Below, in pieces: positions 37,234 to 47,741 of a stretch of 64,000 nt of DNA. Source of the DNA: Dyadobacter sp. CECT 9275 (lineage in GTDB: Bacteria > Bacteroidota > Bacteroidia > Cytophagales > Spirosomataceae); contig NZ_CAJRAF010000002.1 of the NCBI RefSeq assembly GCF_907164905.1, forward strand, positions 2,232,001 through 2,296,000, given 5' to 3'. The number at the start of each line of letters is the position of its first letter. Positions within the stretch are counted from its first letter, which is position 1. Below the pieces are notes generated by a model. The model saw only the letters and a program-made list of their open reading frames with translations. It had not been told where the DNA came from and ran no database searches. A program made the translations under genes and the position numbers.

Positions 37234-38655
37234 ATGTTTGGTCTTGAAACCGACATTTTTCTTCTCCTCGCTTTCAGTATTTTAGCGGCCTGTGCTTTCG
37301 AGTTTGTCAATGGTTTTCACGACACAGCCAATGCCGTTGCCACAGTCATTTATACCAACTCCCTGAAACCCAATGTTGCCGTGATATGGTCAGGCTTTAT
37401 GAACTTCCTGGGCGTATTTTTTGGAGGTATTGCGGTTGCCATGGGTATTGTAAATCTGCTTCCTGTAGAAATCCTGATTGATCAGAATGTGTACCATAGT
37501 GTTGCGATGATCTTCTCGCTGCTTTTTAGTGCCATCATCTGGAACCTGGGAACCTGGTATTTTGGCTTACCCAGCTCCAGCTCACATACCCTCATCGGAT
37601 CCATTCTGGGTGTAGGGCTGGCGTTCACGTTCATGCCCGAAAACACGCACGGCGTAGGTGTAAACTGGTCCAAAGCAAAGGAGCTTTTCACTTCACTTTT
37701 AACCTCTCCCATTTTTGGTTTTGCACTGGCTATTATCCTGATGTTCATGCTGCGCAGGATGTTGTCCAAGCCTCTGCGTGAAATTGTGTTCAGTGAGCCT
37801 AAGAAAAACACACCGCCACCCATCTGGATACGTGCCATATTGGTCATGACGTGTACACTGGTAAGCTTTTTCCATGGTTCCAACGACGGACAGAAAGGAG
37901 TAGGCCTGGTGATGCTGATTCTGATCAGTGTAGTACCTGCTCATTTTGCGATTGACACTTCCATTGACCCGGTGGGCATGAAAAATGAGATCGTCAGAAT
38001 TGAACAGATCATTTCGGGCATTGACACAACAAAATTATCGGCCAGTGACCGGGAAAATATAGCGCTGATCAAAGGCGAATTTGTTTCGTTGAACAAAATA
38101 ATTAACACTCCGCATGCGGACCATAAGGTACCGCAAGATGAAAGAATGAGTGCACGCCGTTCGCTGATCCTGATCAGCCGGGGCGCCAAATCATTGATGG
38201 AAAATCCGGATGTTACGCTGAGCGCCACGGATAAAAAATATTTAAAAGAGCAGTCTGGCGGAGAAAAGGGTGTACGCCGTTACACGGATTATGCCCCCAC
38301 CTGGGTCATACTGATGATATCGCTTTCGCTTGGCTTGGGAACCATGGTAGGCTGGAAAAGGATTGTGGTGACGATTGGCGAAAAAATCGGAAAACAACAC
38401 CTTACTTATGCCCAGGGCGCTTCTGCCGAATTAGTTGCAGCAAGTACCATAGGCGTTTCTTCTTATCTGGGACTGCCGGTAAGTACCACCCACGTGTTAT
38501 CATCGGGTATTGCGGGGTCTATGGTGGCCAGCAAAGGGGTCAAGAATCTTCAGGCCGGAACCATCCGGAATATTGTGATTGCCTGGGTTCTTACCTTACC
38601 TGTCACCATGCTTCTTTCGGGGACTCTATATGCATTTTTTCGCTGGATATTCTAG
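37234..38655 (+). CDS. inorganic phosphate transporter, PiT family
   Basis: A 473-residue inner-membrane symporter for phosphate. Both inverted family repeats are visible. The first has FEFVNGFHDTANAVATVIYT and then LPSSSSHTLIGSILGVGLAF. The second has FFHGSNDGQKGVGLVMLILI and GLPVSTTHVLSSGIAGSMV. About eleven membrane segments surround a central cytoplasmic stretch of about 120 residues (roughly 235-350), longer than in short PitA proteins. Such transporters move phosphate as a metal-phosphate complex with H+ or Na+. No PhoU-like gene is adjacent, and the gene ends at its own terminator. Confidence 0.94.
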   Translation: MFGLETDIFLLLAFSILAACAFEFVNGFHDTANAVATVIYTNSLKPNVAVIWSGFMNFLGVFFGGIAVAMGIVNLLPVEILIDQNVYHSVAMIFSLLFSAIIWNLGTWYFGLPSSSSHTLIGSILGVGLAFTFMPENTHGVGVNWSKAKELFTSLLTSPIFGFALAIILMFMLRRMLSKPLREIVFSEPKKNTPPPIWIRAILVMTCTLVSFFHGSNDGQKGVGLVMLILISVVPAHFAIDTSIDPVGMKNEIVRIEQIISGIDTTKLSASDRENIALIKGEFVSLNKIINTPHADHKVPQDERMSARRSLILISRGAKSLMENPDVTLSATDKKYLKEQSGGEKGVRRYTDYAPTWVILMISLSLGLGTMVGWKRIVVTIGEKIGKQHLTYAQGASAELVAASTIGVSSYLGLPVSTTHVLSSGIAGSMVASKGVKNLQAGTIRNIVIAWVLTLPVTMLLSGTLYAFFRWIF

Positions 38656-38720
38656 TGCGGTACAGGAGCCAGTAAAGAATCGGAAAGGCAGGGAATTTAG
38701 ACATAATTGCGTTTGTTCAT

Positions 38721-38767
38721 AAAGGAGTTAAGTAATGCCGATGTAACGGTATGACTTAACTCCTTTT
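38721..38767 (+). terminator. rho-independent terminator after the phosphate transporter gene
   Basis: A perfect 13-bp stem pairs 38721-38733 (AAAGGAGTTAAGT) with 38754-38766, with a 20-nt loop and a short T-run at its end. It lies 66 bases after the transporter stop codon. Confidence 0.8.
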
Positions 38768-38905
38768 GATTTCAGGATGGTATGGTAATGAAAAGATTGC
38801 CCCGGTCCGGGCGGTTTGGAACCCGGCCTTTGTTTTTCAAAGCGATATTATCGTAATTCGGCATGGATTTTTTTATTTCAAATGAAAGCCCCTTATTCAC
38901 CATAA

Positions 38906-39901
38906 ATGACAACCATAGAAGAACAAGTAAACCGCTACGGATATGTGACCGAAGCGATTGCAGACAATATCGATCTCGTTGCTGAAATAAATCGCCTGAA
39001 AAAAGAAAAAAATGCCGTAATTCTGGCCCATTATTATGTGGACGCCTCCATTCAGGACCTGGCAGATTATATTGGCGACAGCCTTGGGCTCTCCCAGCAG
39101 GCCGCTGCAACGGAAGCCGATATGATTGTGTTCTGCGGCGTACATTTTATGGGCGAAACAGCTAAAATATTAAGCCCGGGCAAAAAAGTAGTGATCCCGG
39201 ATCTTAACGCCGGCTGCTCCCTGGCCGATTCGGCCCCGGCTGACAAGTTTGCAGCCTTTAAAGCCAGGTACCCGGATCATCTGGTGATCAGCTATATCAA
39301 CTGCTCTGCTGAAATAAAAGCATTAACTGATATCGTCTGTACCTCCTCCAATGCTTTGCAGATTGTAGAAAGCCTGCCCAAGGACCAGAAAATCATATTT
39401 GCACCGGATGCCAACCTGGGCCGGTATGTGGCGCACAAAACCGGCCGTGAAATGGTTTTGTGGGATGGCGCCTGTATTGTGCATATTGATATATCAAGAG
39501 AAAAACTGGCCCAGCTACGTGCTGAAAATCCCGATGCCCTGCTGATTGCCCATCCCGAATGCAAAGAGGATATTCTTTTGCAGGCCGATTTCGTAAGTTC
39601 CACCACCGGCTTACTGAAATTTGTTAAGGAATCCACTCATGATAAATTCATTGTAGCAACAGAGGCTGGCATACTTCACAAAATGAAGCAGTCGGTTCCG
39701 GATAAGAAACTGATCCCTGCGCCCGGCTCCGACAACAATACCTGCGCCTGCTCCGAATGCCCTTACATGAAAATGAATACCGTAGAAAAATTGTATAATG
39801 CGCTTTACTATGAGCAGCCAGAAATTTTTGTTCCCGAAGATATCCGCTTAAAGGCATACGAGTCGGTGAACCGGATGCTCGAGTTAAGCAAAGGTATTTA
39901 G
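38906..39901 (+). CDS. nadA: quinolinate synthase A
   Basis: A 331-residue cytoplasmic iron-sulfur enzyme that condenses iminoaspartate with dihydroxyacetone phosphate to quinolinate in NAD synthesis. Motifs seen: [20 protein letters not shown] near the start, [20 protein letters not shown] with the first cluster Cys in [14 protein letters not shown] with the second, and [13 protein letters not shown] with the third. It is followed after 28 bases by nadB, which makes its substrate, so the two form an operon. No nadC gene is next to them. The assignment is firm. Confidence 0.97.
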   Translation: MTTIEEQVNRYGYVTEAIADNIDLVAEINRLKKEKNAVILAHYYVDASIQDLADYIGDSLGLSQQAAATEADMIVFCGVHFMGETAKILSPGKKVVIPDLNAGCSLADSAPADKFAAFKARYPDHLVISYINCSAEIKALTDIVCTSSNALQIVESLPKDQKIIFAPDANLGRYVAHKTGREMVLWDGACIVHIDISREKLAQLRAENPDALLIAHPECKEDILLQADFVSSTTGLLKFVKESTHDKFIVATEAGILHKMKQSVPDKKLIPAPGSDNNTCACSECPYMKMNTVEKLYNALYYEQPEIFVPEDIRLKAYESVNRMLELSKGI

Positions 39902-39929
39902 TTTTAGTTAAAAGTGATGAGTGAAGAAT

Positions 39930-41507
39930 ATGCCCCAGTTTGATTTCCTTGTAATCGGTTCCGGAATTGCCGGGCTGAGTTATGCGGCAAAACTTGCCAG
40001 ACATTTTGAAAGTATCCGGCAAACAGTTTCCATTGCCGTCATTACAAAAGTCCAGGCCGACGAAACCAATACCAAATATGCCCAGGGTGGTATTGCAGTG
40101 GTGTGGGGAGAGTCTGATACTTTCGAAAAACATATTAATGATACCATGGATGCCGGTGACGGTATCAACAAAAAAAGTATTGTTGAAATTGTTGTCAAAG
40201 AAGCACCGGAACGCATACAGGAACTGATTGATTATGGCACCCGGTTTGACAGAGAGTCGGGCGGGGAATATGACCTGGCCAAGGAAGGCGGGCATTCTGA
40301 CCACAGGATCTTGCATTTCAAGGATGTCACGGGAGCCGAGATTGAAAGAGCACTTTTAGAAGAAGTACTCAGGCATCAGAACATCGAAGTATTTACACAT
40401 TACTATGCCGTAGAGCTCATCACCCAGCATCATCTGGGAGAAACCGTTTACAGGTACCGGGACGATATCAAATGTTTCGGGGCCTACGTACTAAACCGGA
40501 GAACCGGCGAAGTGGAGAAGTTCCTGGCCAAAACCACACTGCTCGCGACGGGCGGAATTGGCAACATATACCAGAGTACTACCAACCCGACCATCGCAAC
40601 AGGAGACGGAATTGCGATGGCCTACCGGGCCAAAGGTGTTTGTGATAATATGGAATTTATCCAGTTCCACCCCACCAGCTTGTACCAGCCAGGACAAAAA
40701 CCTTCGTTTCTGATCTCCGAGGCTGTACGCGGATTTGGCGGAATATTAAAACATGCGGACGGGAGTACCTTCATGGAGAACTATGATACCCGCCTGTCGC
40801 TGGCGCCGAGGGATATTGTAGCCCGCGCTATTGACTCTGAAATGAAAAAAAATGGCGTCAACCATGTATTCCTGGATGTGCGCCATCTTGACTATGATAA
40901 ATTCCTGGAACACTTCCCTAACATCACCCAGTACTGTCTGGAACTTGGCATTGATGTTCGCAAGGATATGATTCCCGTAGTACCAGCCCAGCATTACATG
41001 TGCGGGGGAATCAGGGTGGATGAATGGGGGAAAACCAACATTAATTTCCTGTATGCTGTGGGAGAATGTGCCTGCACAGGACTTCACGGAGCGAATCGAC
41101 TGGCCTCCAACTCCCTGCTGGAAGCTGTTGTATTTGGTCACCGGGCCTATGAAAGTGCTGTCGCTGGTTTCGATAAAGCAGTTCTGCCCGACAACCTTCC
41201 TGAGTGGGATGACTCCGGTACCACTCACCCGGAAGAAAACGTTCTGGTAACGGAAATGACCCGGGAGCTCAATAGTATCATGTCCAATTATGTTGGCATT
41301 GTACGTACCGACCGGCGGATGAAACGTGCCTACGACCGTCTGGAATTATTGCACAAAGAACATGAGGAACTTTACAAAGAATCAAAAATTTCGGTGGCGA
41401 TATGTGAGCTCAGGAATATGATCAACGTTTCCTATCTGGTCATAAGAATGGCCATGGCAAGGCGGGAAAACATCGGGTTGCATTATAACGCAGATCATGT
41501 GAAGTAA
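39930..41507 (+). CDS. nadB: L-aspartate oxidase
   Basis: A FAD enzyme that oxidises L-aspartate to iminoaspartate, which NadA uses. From the ATG at 39930 the protein has 525 residues and begins MPQFDFLVIGSGIAGLSYAA, the dinucleotide-binding fold. A GTG nine bases earlier is possible but less likely. The succinate-dehydrogenase-type active-site segment is seen in TKYAQGGIAVVWGESD, KEGGHSDHRILHFKDVTGAE and EFIQFHPTSLY. The FAD-binding block is GECACTGLHGANRLASNSLLEA. A C-terminal helical domain is present. It is the second gene of the nadAB operon. Confidence 0.96.
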   Translation: MPQFDFLVIGSGIAGLSYAAKLARHFESIRQTVSIAVITKVQADETNTKYAQGGIAVVWGESDTFEKHINDTMDAGDGINKKSIVEIVVKEAPERIQELIDYGTRFDRESGGEYDLAKEGGHSDHRILHFKDVTGAEIERALLEEVLRHQNIEVFTHYYAVELITQHHLGETVYRYRDDIKCFGAYVLNRRTGEVEKFLAKTTLLATGGIGNIYQSTTNPTIATGDGIAMAYRAKGVCDNMEFIQFHPTSLYQPGQKPSFLISEAVRGFGGILKHADGSTFMENYDTRLSLAPRDIVARAIDSEMKKNGVNHVFLDVRHLDYDKFLEHFPNITQYCLELGIDVRKDMIPVVPAQHYMCGGIRVDEWGKTNINFLYAVGECACTGLHGANRLASNSLLEAVVFGHRAYESAVAGFDKAVLPDNLPEWDDSGTTHPEENVLVTEMTRELNSIMSNYVGIVRTDRRMKRAYDRLELLHKEHEELYKESKISVAICELRNMINVSYLVIRMAMARRENIGLHYNADHVK

Positions 41508-41616
41508 AGAGGAGCTCTTTCAATATCGGGTTGGGTTGGAAGACAGGGATTAATCCCTCACTTGGTACTGCACATCCAAACCTATACCTCCGCGTACCCA
41601 TTGCACGGCACACAAT

Positions 41617-41656
41617 GAAAAGGCCAGCCACCGTAGACACGGTAACTGGCCTTTTC
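41617..41656 (-). terminator. terminator of the SusCD operon
   Basis: An 11-bp perfect stem (GAAAAGGCCAG at 41617-41627, CTGGCCTTTTC at 41646-41656) has a small inner stem (ACCGT with ACGGT) in its loop. It lies 14 bases after the SusD stop codon on the minus strand and closes the ECF sigma/FecR/SusC/SusD unit. The nadAB transcript coming from the other side may use it too. Confidence 0.8.
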
Positions 41657-41670
41657 TGCAAACAACGGTA

Positions 41671-43173
41671 TCAGTAACCTTTGGCCTGCACCAGATTGGT
41701 ATTATTTCTGATTTCAGAAGTCGGGATCGGGAACAAGAGCTCGCGTTCCGTCAGTGTGGGACCGTATGAGAATTTGTGGCCGACGTAGTTATCAAATTGC
41801 TTGGTGGTTACATTAAACGCTTTGCGCAAACGAACCATATCAAACCAAGTGATATTTTCAAAACACAGCTCATACCATCTCTCCTTCCAGACTGCCTCTC
41901 TCAACTGATCTTTAGTCAGTCCTGCAAGACTGGGCAGTTGCGCCCGTGTTCTGATCGCATTTACGGCGTCGTAAGCTTTGGTTGCCGGGCCGTTTACTTC
42001 ATTCGCAGCCTCTGCATAAACCAGCAAAACATCGGCATAACGGATCACCGGCCAGTTCAGGTCGCTGTTAGCAGTACTGGTCTGCGCGGTTACGTCAAAG
42101 TGCTTCCATATAAAATACCCTCCCAGGTCCACTTCCAGGTTACGGTTGGTCTCGTTTGTGAATTTTGTGTAGAAAAATTGCTTTTCCTTCGCACGTAAAT
42201 CACCGGCTTCGTAAGATTTGACAAAGTCCCCCGTGGAATAAATGCCACCCGTCTCATCGGAATAAGCGGAGATATTTTTGTTGTAAGGAATAATAGAAAC
42301 CTGCCAGTTGGAAGGCAGTATCTGCGTACGGAACTGTACCATGAAAATATTCTCTTCCACGTTTTTCTTGGCAGGATTGTGCAGGTCGTCGTACGTTGTA
42401 AACAGCTTGTACTGTTTGGAATCGATCACCTCTTCCGCTTTTTTCGCTGCCAGATCATAATAGGTGGCACCTTTTTGCAACGGATAACCCGCCATGGTAA
42501 GATACACTTTCGCAAGCAACGATTTGACGGCCCCCAGGCTCACCTTTCCAGTGGCATCCACCCAGGGCAAACCAGCCTCCTCGGCTACTTTAAGATCTGC
42601 CACGATCAGACTATAGACCTCCTCGGGTGTAGCCTGTTTCGGACGCAGCTGCTCCGATTGCAGGGACATGGGCTCTGTTACAAGCGGGATGTTGCCGAAC
42701 ATTTGCACGAGGTTGAAATAGTACCAGGCTCTCAGAAAATATGCTTCCCCCAACAGCTTTTTCATCTCTGCCGCATCCATTTGAATCGACGGAACTTTGG
42801 CAATAGACAGATTGGCGTTGGCAATTCCCTTGTAATAGGCAGTCCAGTACCCCTGTCCGTAACCATTATCCGAAGTATTCTTCAGATCCTTGATGAAGTA
42901 GCTGTTGACTGCCTGCCCGAGATCGGTAGCGGCAAGTCCGGTAGCAAATTCTGTCATCATCCAGTTGCCGCCCCCGAAGCCGCTGCCAAGCGGATCGCGC
43001 ATCGTTGCGTAAATGGAGTTCACCGAACTTCTTGCGTGCTCAGGTTTCGTAAAATAATTTTCAACAGTAAAGTTACTGGGATCCGATTCATCCAAAAAAT
43101 CGGAGCATCCGGTCAGCCATAAAGTACCCGTCAGCAACGCGAGCAAACCATATTTTTTTGTAATTCCGTTCAT
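41671..43173 (-). CDS. RagB/SusD family nutrient-binding lipoprotein
   Basis: A 500-residue surface lipoprotein with lipobox LTGC (Cys23) followed by the typical SDFLDESDPSNFTVENYFTK. SusD-family features include tetratricopeptide-like helices (LLGEAYFLRAWYYFNLVQMFG with NIPLVTEP), the segment YADVLLVYAEAANE, and the C-terminal ITWFDMVRLRKAF and LLFPIPTSEI. It acts as the lid of the SusC transporter encoded 29 bases upstream and binds the substrate at the cell surface. The length is average. No glycoside hydrolase or sulfatase is encoded after it, so the ligand is unknown. Confidence 0.94.
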   Translation of the reverse strand: MNGITKKYGLLALLTGTLWLTGCSDFLDESDPSNFTVENYFTKPEHARSSVNSIYATMRDPLGSGFGGGNWMMTEFATGLAATDLGQAVNSYFIKDLKNTSDNGYGQGYWTAYYKGIANANLSIAKVPSIQMDAAEMKKLLGEAYFLRAWYYFNLVQMFGNIPLVTEPMSLQSEQLRPKQATPEEVYSLIVADLKVAEEAGLPWVDATGKVSLGAVKSLLAKVYLTMAGYPLQKGATYYDLAAKKAEEVIDSKQYKLFTTYDDLHNPAKKNVEENIFMVQFRTQILPSNWQVSIIPYNKNISAYSDETGGIYSTGDFVKSYEAGDLRAKEKQFFYTKFTNETNRNLEVDLGGYFIWKHFDVTAQTSTANSDLNWPVIRYADVLLVYAEAANEVNGPATKAYDAVNAIRTRAQLPSLAGLTKDQLREAVWKERWYELCFENITWFDMVRLRKAFNVTTKQFDNYVGHKFSYGPTLTERELLFPIPTSEIRNNTNLVQAKGY

Positions 43174-43202
43174 CTTTTTCTCTTTAAAAGGTTTAGATCC
43201 AG

Positions 43203-46200
43203 TTATAGTCCGATGTTGAGTCCGAGCATGAATATCCTTGGTTTTGGATAGTCGTACAAGCCGAAGCCCTGATCAAAAGGAGATCCTGAGTTAGAGACTT
43301 CCGGGTCATAACCTTTGTATTTGGTTGCCACAAAGAAGTTCTGCACAGAGCCGTAGACACGCAAACGTTCAAGTTTCATCCTCGACACCACGGAAGTAGG
43401 AAATGTATAGGCAAGCAGCAGGTTACGTCCTCTGATAAAAGATGCATCGGTAACCTTGTGGCTGTCGTTGTTGGTTGTATAATAAGCATTGATGGGACGT
43501 ATCTGAGCAATCGGGGTATTCTGGTTAGTTTCCGTCCAGGCATTGAGCACAGTTTTGTAACTGTTGGCGATACCCTGCCTGTCCTCAGCAGAGTGGATAC
43601 TGCGGTCGAGCACGTCGTTTCCATACATAAATTGCAGATCGACGGTCAGCGAAAGGCCTTTGAACTGGAATGTGTTCAGCAGTGTACCAAAACCTTTCGG
43701 GATCCCATTACCTATGACCGTTCTGTCATTATCGTTGATGGTACCATCATTGTTAAGGTCTTTGTATTTCACGTCGCCGGGGAGCATATTGTATTTCTTC
43801 GCCATTTCCGCCTCTGCGGTTGACCACGTTCCCTCATGCACACGGCCAAAGAATGATCCTACCGGCTCACCCACCCTGATGACCGTCGCACCAGAGAACA
43901 GGTCGCTTCCACCCGAAAGTGCAAGCACCTTATTTTTGTTTACAGAGATATTGAATGTCGTGCTCCAGGAGAAGTCATCCAGTTTCAGGTTGGTGGAGTT
44001 CACCGCGAATTCTACACCTTTGTTTTCCATACTTCCCACGTTACTGAAAATGCTCGTATATCCGCTGCTTAAAGGCAAGGGTGCATCCAGAAGCATCTCG
44101 TTCACTTTCCGTCGATACAGATCGAGCTCAAAGCTCAGCCTGTTGGACAGTACGCCCAGTTCGACTCCAAAATCCACCTGGTGTGTTTTCTCCCACTGAA
44201 GGTTTGAGTTGGACATACGCCCTACCCCGATACCGATGTTCCTCGTTCCGCCAAAAATGACGTCGTAGTTAGACATACCCGCAAGTGCCCGGTAAGCGGG
44301 AATTTCGGAGTTACCCGTGGCACCGTAGCTCGCACGTATTTTCAGGTTCGAAACGGCAGGAATATTTTTCATAAATTCTTCCTCCGTTACGCGCCAGGCA
44401 ACTGCCGCAGATGGGAAGAATGCGTACTGGTTGGCAGTACCAAATTTGGAAGAACCATCAATACGGCCCGTGAAGGTGACCAGATACTTATTAAGCAGGC
44501 CATAATTTACGCGGGCAAAGTACGAATTAAGTCCATAAGCGGAAGCGCTGGATGACGGAGCAAGTGCGGTAGCACCGGCACCCAGGTTGTTGAACTGAAA
44601 ATAGGTATCTGTAAAATTCTGGCTTCTGGCAGTATTGTCAAAACGATCCACGTGCTGCCACGACAAACCCAGCATCGCATTCACAGAATGTATTTTGCCA
44701 AATTCCTTGTTGTAAGTCAGGTAATTTTCAAATTGCCAGGAGTTGAATCGACTGCTCGCTACGGATGCATCTCCGTTATTGGAAATGTATTGCAAGCCTG
44801 CCGCAGCGAAATAATCGTTGCGCTGATTGATAACGTTCGTTCCGATGGTCGATCTGAATTCAAGGTCTTTGTTCAGTTTGATGGAAGCATACATATTGCC
44901 GAGCATGGTCTGGGTTCTCAGAAAAGAGAGGCGTTCGGCACTTACACGGAGCGGACTGTCCCCACCTTCCATACCGGGATAATCCCGGTTACTCGCCCAT
45001 TTCCCGTCGGGATATTTAACTGGTATGATCGGAAGTGCTTCCAGCACCTGGCGCATTGCAGTGATACCACCGCCACCAAGCTGATCGATCTGCTTCTCGT
45101 TCTGATCCGTATAACCAAGGGTACCACCTACTTTCAACCAGCTCTTGATCTGGCTGTCAAAGACAAAACGCCCGGAAAACCTCTTCTGCCATGACTCTAC
45201 AACGATACCGTTTTCGTTGCGGTAATTCAGAAACGCTCCATAACTTCCTTTTTCACTGCCTCCCGTGAGGCCCAGCTGGTGGTTTTGCGTGAAGGCCTTC
45301 TGAAATGCTTGGTCCTGCCAGTCGGTATCATAAAGCGGATTGCCGGCCGAGTCAAACAACAATGGGTTAGTCCGTTTCAGCTTGGGATCGGTATACTTCG
45401 TTCCGGTTGCCCAGCCAACAGGGTCATACTTGGCCGCATTTGCATAAATGAGATCTTCTACAGCCAGGAACTCTTTTGAATTCAGCACGGCTAATTTTCT
45501 GGGTGCTACACCGATGCTGAAATCCGAATCGTAAGTTACCCTGCCACCCCCGGAACTTCCGCGTTTGGTCGAAACCAGGATCACACCATTGGCGCCCCGC
45601 GCCCCATAAATGGCTGTGGACGACGCGTCTTTAAGTACCTCGATCGACGCAATGTCATTCGGATTGAGGTAGTCGATCGGCGTACTTCCGTTGGCAAGAT
45701 CAACTGCATTCAGAATCACTCCGTCAATCACATACAGTGGGTTGTTGGAAACGCTGATGGAGCTGGCTCCGCGAATCCGGATGTTGGCCCGACCGCCCGG
45801 CCGACCAGAATTGGAAGATACGTTCACACCAGCAATACGGCCCGAAAGACCCTGGTTCAGTGACGATGCCGGACGTTCCTGTAAAACTTCACCCTTTACG
45901 GTACCTACAGCACCGGTCAGATCCGACTTTCTTACCGTTCCATACCCTACTACTACAATTTCCTCCAAAGCGTTTTCATCCGGGGCAAGGATAACATTAA
46001 GAGACGTCTGATTCCCAATTGCGATTTCCTTTGATTTGTACCCTACAAAACTGAACACTAAAGTGGCCTGAGTACCGGTGGTTTCCGGAATCTCCAGCGA
46101 AAAATCACCATCTGCTCCTGTGGATGTACCTCTCTGAGTACCCTTTAAAACAACACTGACTCCGGGCAAACCAACACCAGCCTCGTCGGATACTTTCCCT

Positions 46201-46676
46201 CTGACCGTTTTATCCGCTGCAAGCGTAGTAACAGTAACAGGCGGCTGATTGTTTTCTGTAAAAACATTTTCCGCCGGCGGCACGGTTGGCTCAACAGTGC
46301 TTTCTTCAATTACGGACGATGCCTTTACTTTGTTTTCAGTAATTACAAAGGTGTTTCTGCGTGTTTTTTTATACTTAAGTCCACTCTGTTTAAGTAATAT
46401 ATCCAGGTTCTTTTCAAGCGGCATATTCAGATTCAGTATGCCTGAGGCCACATTGATGGACCCGACAAGCCTATCCTCAAAAACGATCTCCACGCCATAA
46501 TGACGCTGTAAATCAAGCAGGACATTCTTAAGTTTCATTTCCTGAATCCGTGGCGTGGATTGCCGGACCGTCATGGCGGCATATGCAACGGTCTGTGAAT
46601 AAACGGCTTCTGACGATTGTATCATCAATACGAGGCCTATCCCCACCCATTGCCTGGCAGATAGTTTTATTTGCAT
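43203..46676 (-). CDS. SusC/RagA TonB-dependent transporter with N-terminal STN domain
   Basis: A 1157-residue outer-membrane importer. After the signal region there is an STN/secretin-like signalling domain at about 47-112 (MKLKNVLLDLQRHYGVEIVF, then IPLDILLKQSGL-like). A carboxypeptidase-like domain follows at about 155-240 (VRGKVSDEAGVGLPGVSVVL). The plug with the SusC signature is VVVGYGTVRKSDLTGAVGTV, then RIRGASSISVSNNPLYVIDG and IEVLKDASSTAIYGARGANG. The barrel ends with MLGLNIGL. The STN domain is the part that contacts a FecR protein, and a FecR/ECF sigma pair is encoded directly upstream. Ligand import should therefore switch on its own operon. It pairs with the SusD encoded 29 bases downstream. 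Confidence 0.95.
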   Translation of the reverse strand: MQIKLSARQWVGIGLVLMIQSSEAVYSQTVAYAAMTVRQSTPRIQEMKLKNVLLDLQRHYGVEIVFEDRLVGSINVASGILNLNMPLEKNLDILLKQSGLKYKKTRRNTFVITENKVKASSVIEESTVEPTVPPAENVFTENNQPPVTVTTLAADKTVRGKVSDEAGVGLPGVSVVLKGTQRGTSTGADGDFSLEIPETTGTQATLVFSFVGYKSKEIAIGNQTSLNVILAPDENALEEIVVVGYGTVRKSDLTGAVGTVKGEVLQERPASSLNQGLSGRIAGVNVSSNSGRPGGRANIRIRGASSISVSNNPLYVIDGVILNAVDLANGSTPIDYLNPNDIASIEVLKDASSTAIYGARGANGVILVSTKRGSSGGGRVTYDSDFSIGVAPRKLAVLNSKEFLAVEDLIYANAAKYDPVGWATGTKYTDPKLKRTNPLLFDSAGNPLYDTDWQDQAFQKAFTQNHQLGLTGGSEKGSYGAFLNYRNENGIVVESWQKRFSGRFVFDSQIKSWLKVGGTLGYTDQNEKQIDQLGGGGITAMRQVLEALPIIPVKYPDGKWASNRDYPGMEGGDSPLRVSAERLSFLRTQTMLGNMYASIKLNKDLEFRSTIGTNVINQRNDYFAAAGLQYISNNGDASVASSRFNSWQFENYLTYNKEFGKIHSVNAMLGLSWQHVDRFDNTARSQNFTDTYFQFNNLGAGATALAPSSSASAYGLNSYFARVNYGLLNKYLVTFTGRIDGSSKFGTANQYAFFPSAAVAWRVTEEEFMKNIPAVSNLKIRASYGATGNSEIPAYRALAGMSNYDVIFGGTRNIGIGVGRMSNSNLQWEKTHQVDFGVELGVLSNRLSFELDLYRRKVNEMLLDAPLPLSSGYTSIFSNVGSMENKGVEFAVNSTNLKLDDFSWSTTFNISVNKNKVLALSGGSDLFSGATVIRVGEPVGSFFGRVHEGTWSTAEAEMAKKYNMLPGDVKYKDLNNDGTINDNDRTVIGNGIPKGFGTLLNTFQFKGLSLTVDLQFMYGNDVLDRSIHSAEDRQGIANSYKTVLNAWTETNQNTPIAQIRPINAYYTTNNDSHKVTDASFIRGRNLLLAYTFPTSVVSRMKLERLRVYGSVQNFFVATKYKGYDPEVSNSGSPFDQGFGLYDYPKPRIFMLGLNIGL

Positions 46677-46696
46677 GTTCAGATGTATTAGGTAAG

Positions 46697-47707
46697 TTAG
46701 TAATTAGATATATAAATTGAATCCTCCGTAAGGTGGTGTACCTTCAGGTCAAGCACTTCCGAAATGGTTTTCAGGAGATCTTCCGCATTTTCGGTTTTAA
46801 AATTACCGGTTATTTTCCTACCGTAAACGTCAGGGTCCGCCCGCACTTTCATACCAAAGTTTTCCTCCACCATAGCAGAAATTTCACTGATGGGCGTTCC
46901 GTTAAATACATATCGTTGTTCTTTCCAGGCAGCAAAAGTTTTGGGGTCGGGTTGTTTTTCCAATTGCACCCCTCCGGAATGGTCCAGAATGGCCAGATCA
47001 CCGGGTTTCATCATCAGATTTTTCCGCAGCGCATTTTGCTCATAATCAATCCTGACACTGCCCGTTTTTAAAGCCACCTGCGTACCTCGTGGCCTGGCAA
47101 AAACAGAAAACTGCGTACCGAGCACTTCAACCTGAAACTTATCCGACGTTTTCACAATAAAGTGCTGGTCATCTACCGTATGGCTTACTGTAAATTCAGC
47201 CTCTCCTGCCAAAAAAACCTTTCTCACAGCTCCATAAAAGCCCAACCGTGGCACTTTCAGGCTGGAATTGGAATTGAGTACTACCCTGCTGCCATCTTCC
47301 AGATAAATATTGGTTGTTTTGCCAAAAGCTGTTGTATAGGTGCGGTACATCAGCGTATCCTGGTACCACCAGCCACTTCCAGCCATTAAAAGAACAACGG
47401 CCGCGGCCCAAAAGAATCTCCTGAACAGTTTCCCCCGTTTTTTTTCCTCAGCATCCTGTACCGGCGGCAAGATCTCTGGATATATAAATGGCCCTTCGTC
47501 CCTTATGCGTTCCAAAAGATTTTTGACGGCCACTTCCTGATCCGGGACAAACTGAGGAGCCATGGTCTCCCATTCCATCAGCCATTGATAAAATAGCTCT
47601 TTGTTTTCAGGATCTCTGAGCCAATCTTCGGTCATTCTTTTTTCCAGAGGATTTGCTCGTCCCGACAAATACTCAAACAGCGTATGTTTCGATAGTGGAG
47701 TTCTCAT
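46697..47707 (-). CDS. FecR family anti-sigma factor
   Basis: A 336-residue inner-membrane regulator. The N-terminal cytoplasmic part (about 1-95) has the sigma-binding pattern YLSGRANPLEKRMTEDWLRD and FYQWLMEWE. One membrane segment lies at about 98-116 (FFWAAAVVLLMAGSGWWY). The periplasmic FecR domain is at about 120-230 (TYTTAFGKTTNIYLEDGSRV and VLNSNSSLKV). The C-terminal DUF4974 domain is at about 260-332 (VFNGTPISEISAMVEENFGM), which resembles and probably meets the STN domain of the SusC. It lies 34 bases after the sigma-factor gene and 20 before susC. It holds the sigma factor until the receptor signals. Confidence 0.95.
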   Translation of the reverse strand: MRTPLSKHTLFEYLSGRANPLEKRMTEDWLRDPENKELFYQWLMEWETMAPQFVPDQEVAVKNLLERIRDEGPFIYPEILPPVQDAEEKKRGKLFRRFFWAAAVVLLMAGSGWWYQDTLMYRTYTTAFGKTTNIYLEDGSRVVLNSNSSLKVPRLGFYGAVRKVFLAGEAEFTVSHTVDDQHFIVKTSDKFQVEVLGTQFSVFARPRGTQVALKTGSVRIDYEQNALRKNLMMKPGDLAILDHSGGVQLEKQPDPKTFAAWKEQRYVFNGTPISEISAMVEENFGMKVRADPDVYGRKITGNFKTENAEDLLKTISEVLDLKVHHLTEDSIYISNY

Positions 47708-47741
47708 AATTTACTGGTTCCGGCCTGGCTGTTTGAAAGGA

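Noticed and set aside
39648..40316. 222-codon minus-strand frame across the nadA/nadB junction
   Set aside because: Both nadA and nadB are intact on the plus strand, and the antisense protein resembles nothing.
42379..43122. 247-codon open frame antisense to the SusD gene
   Set aside because: The SusD reading frame on the other strand has all family marks; this frame shows no domain pattern.
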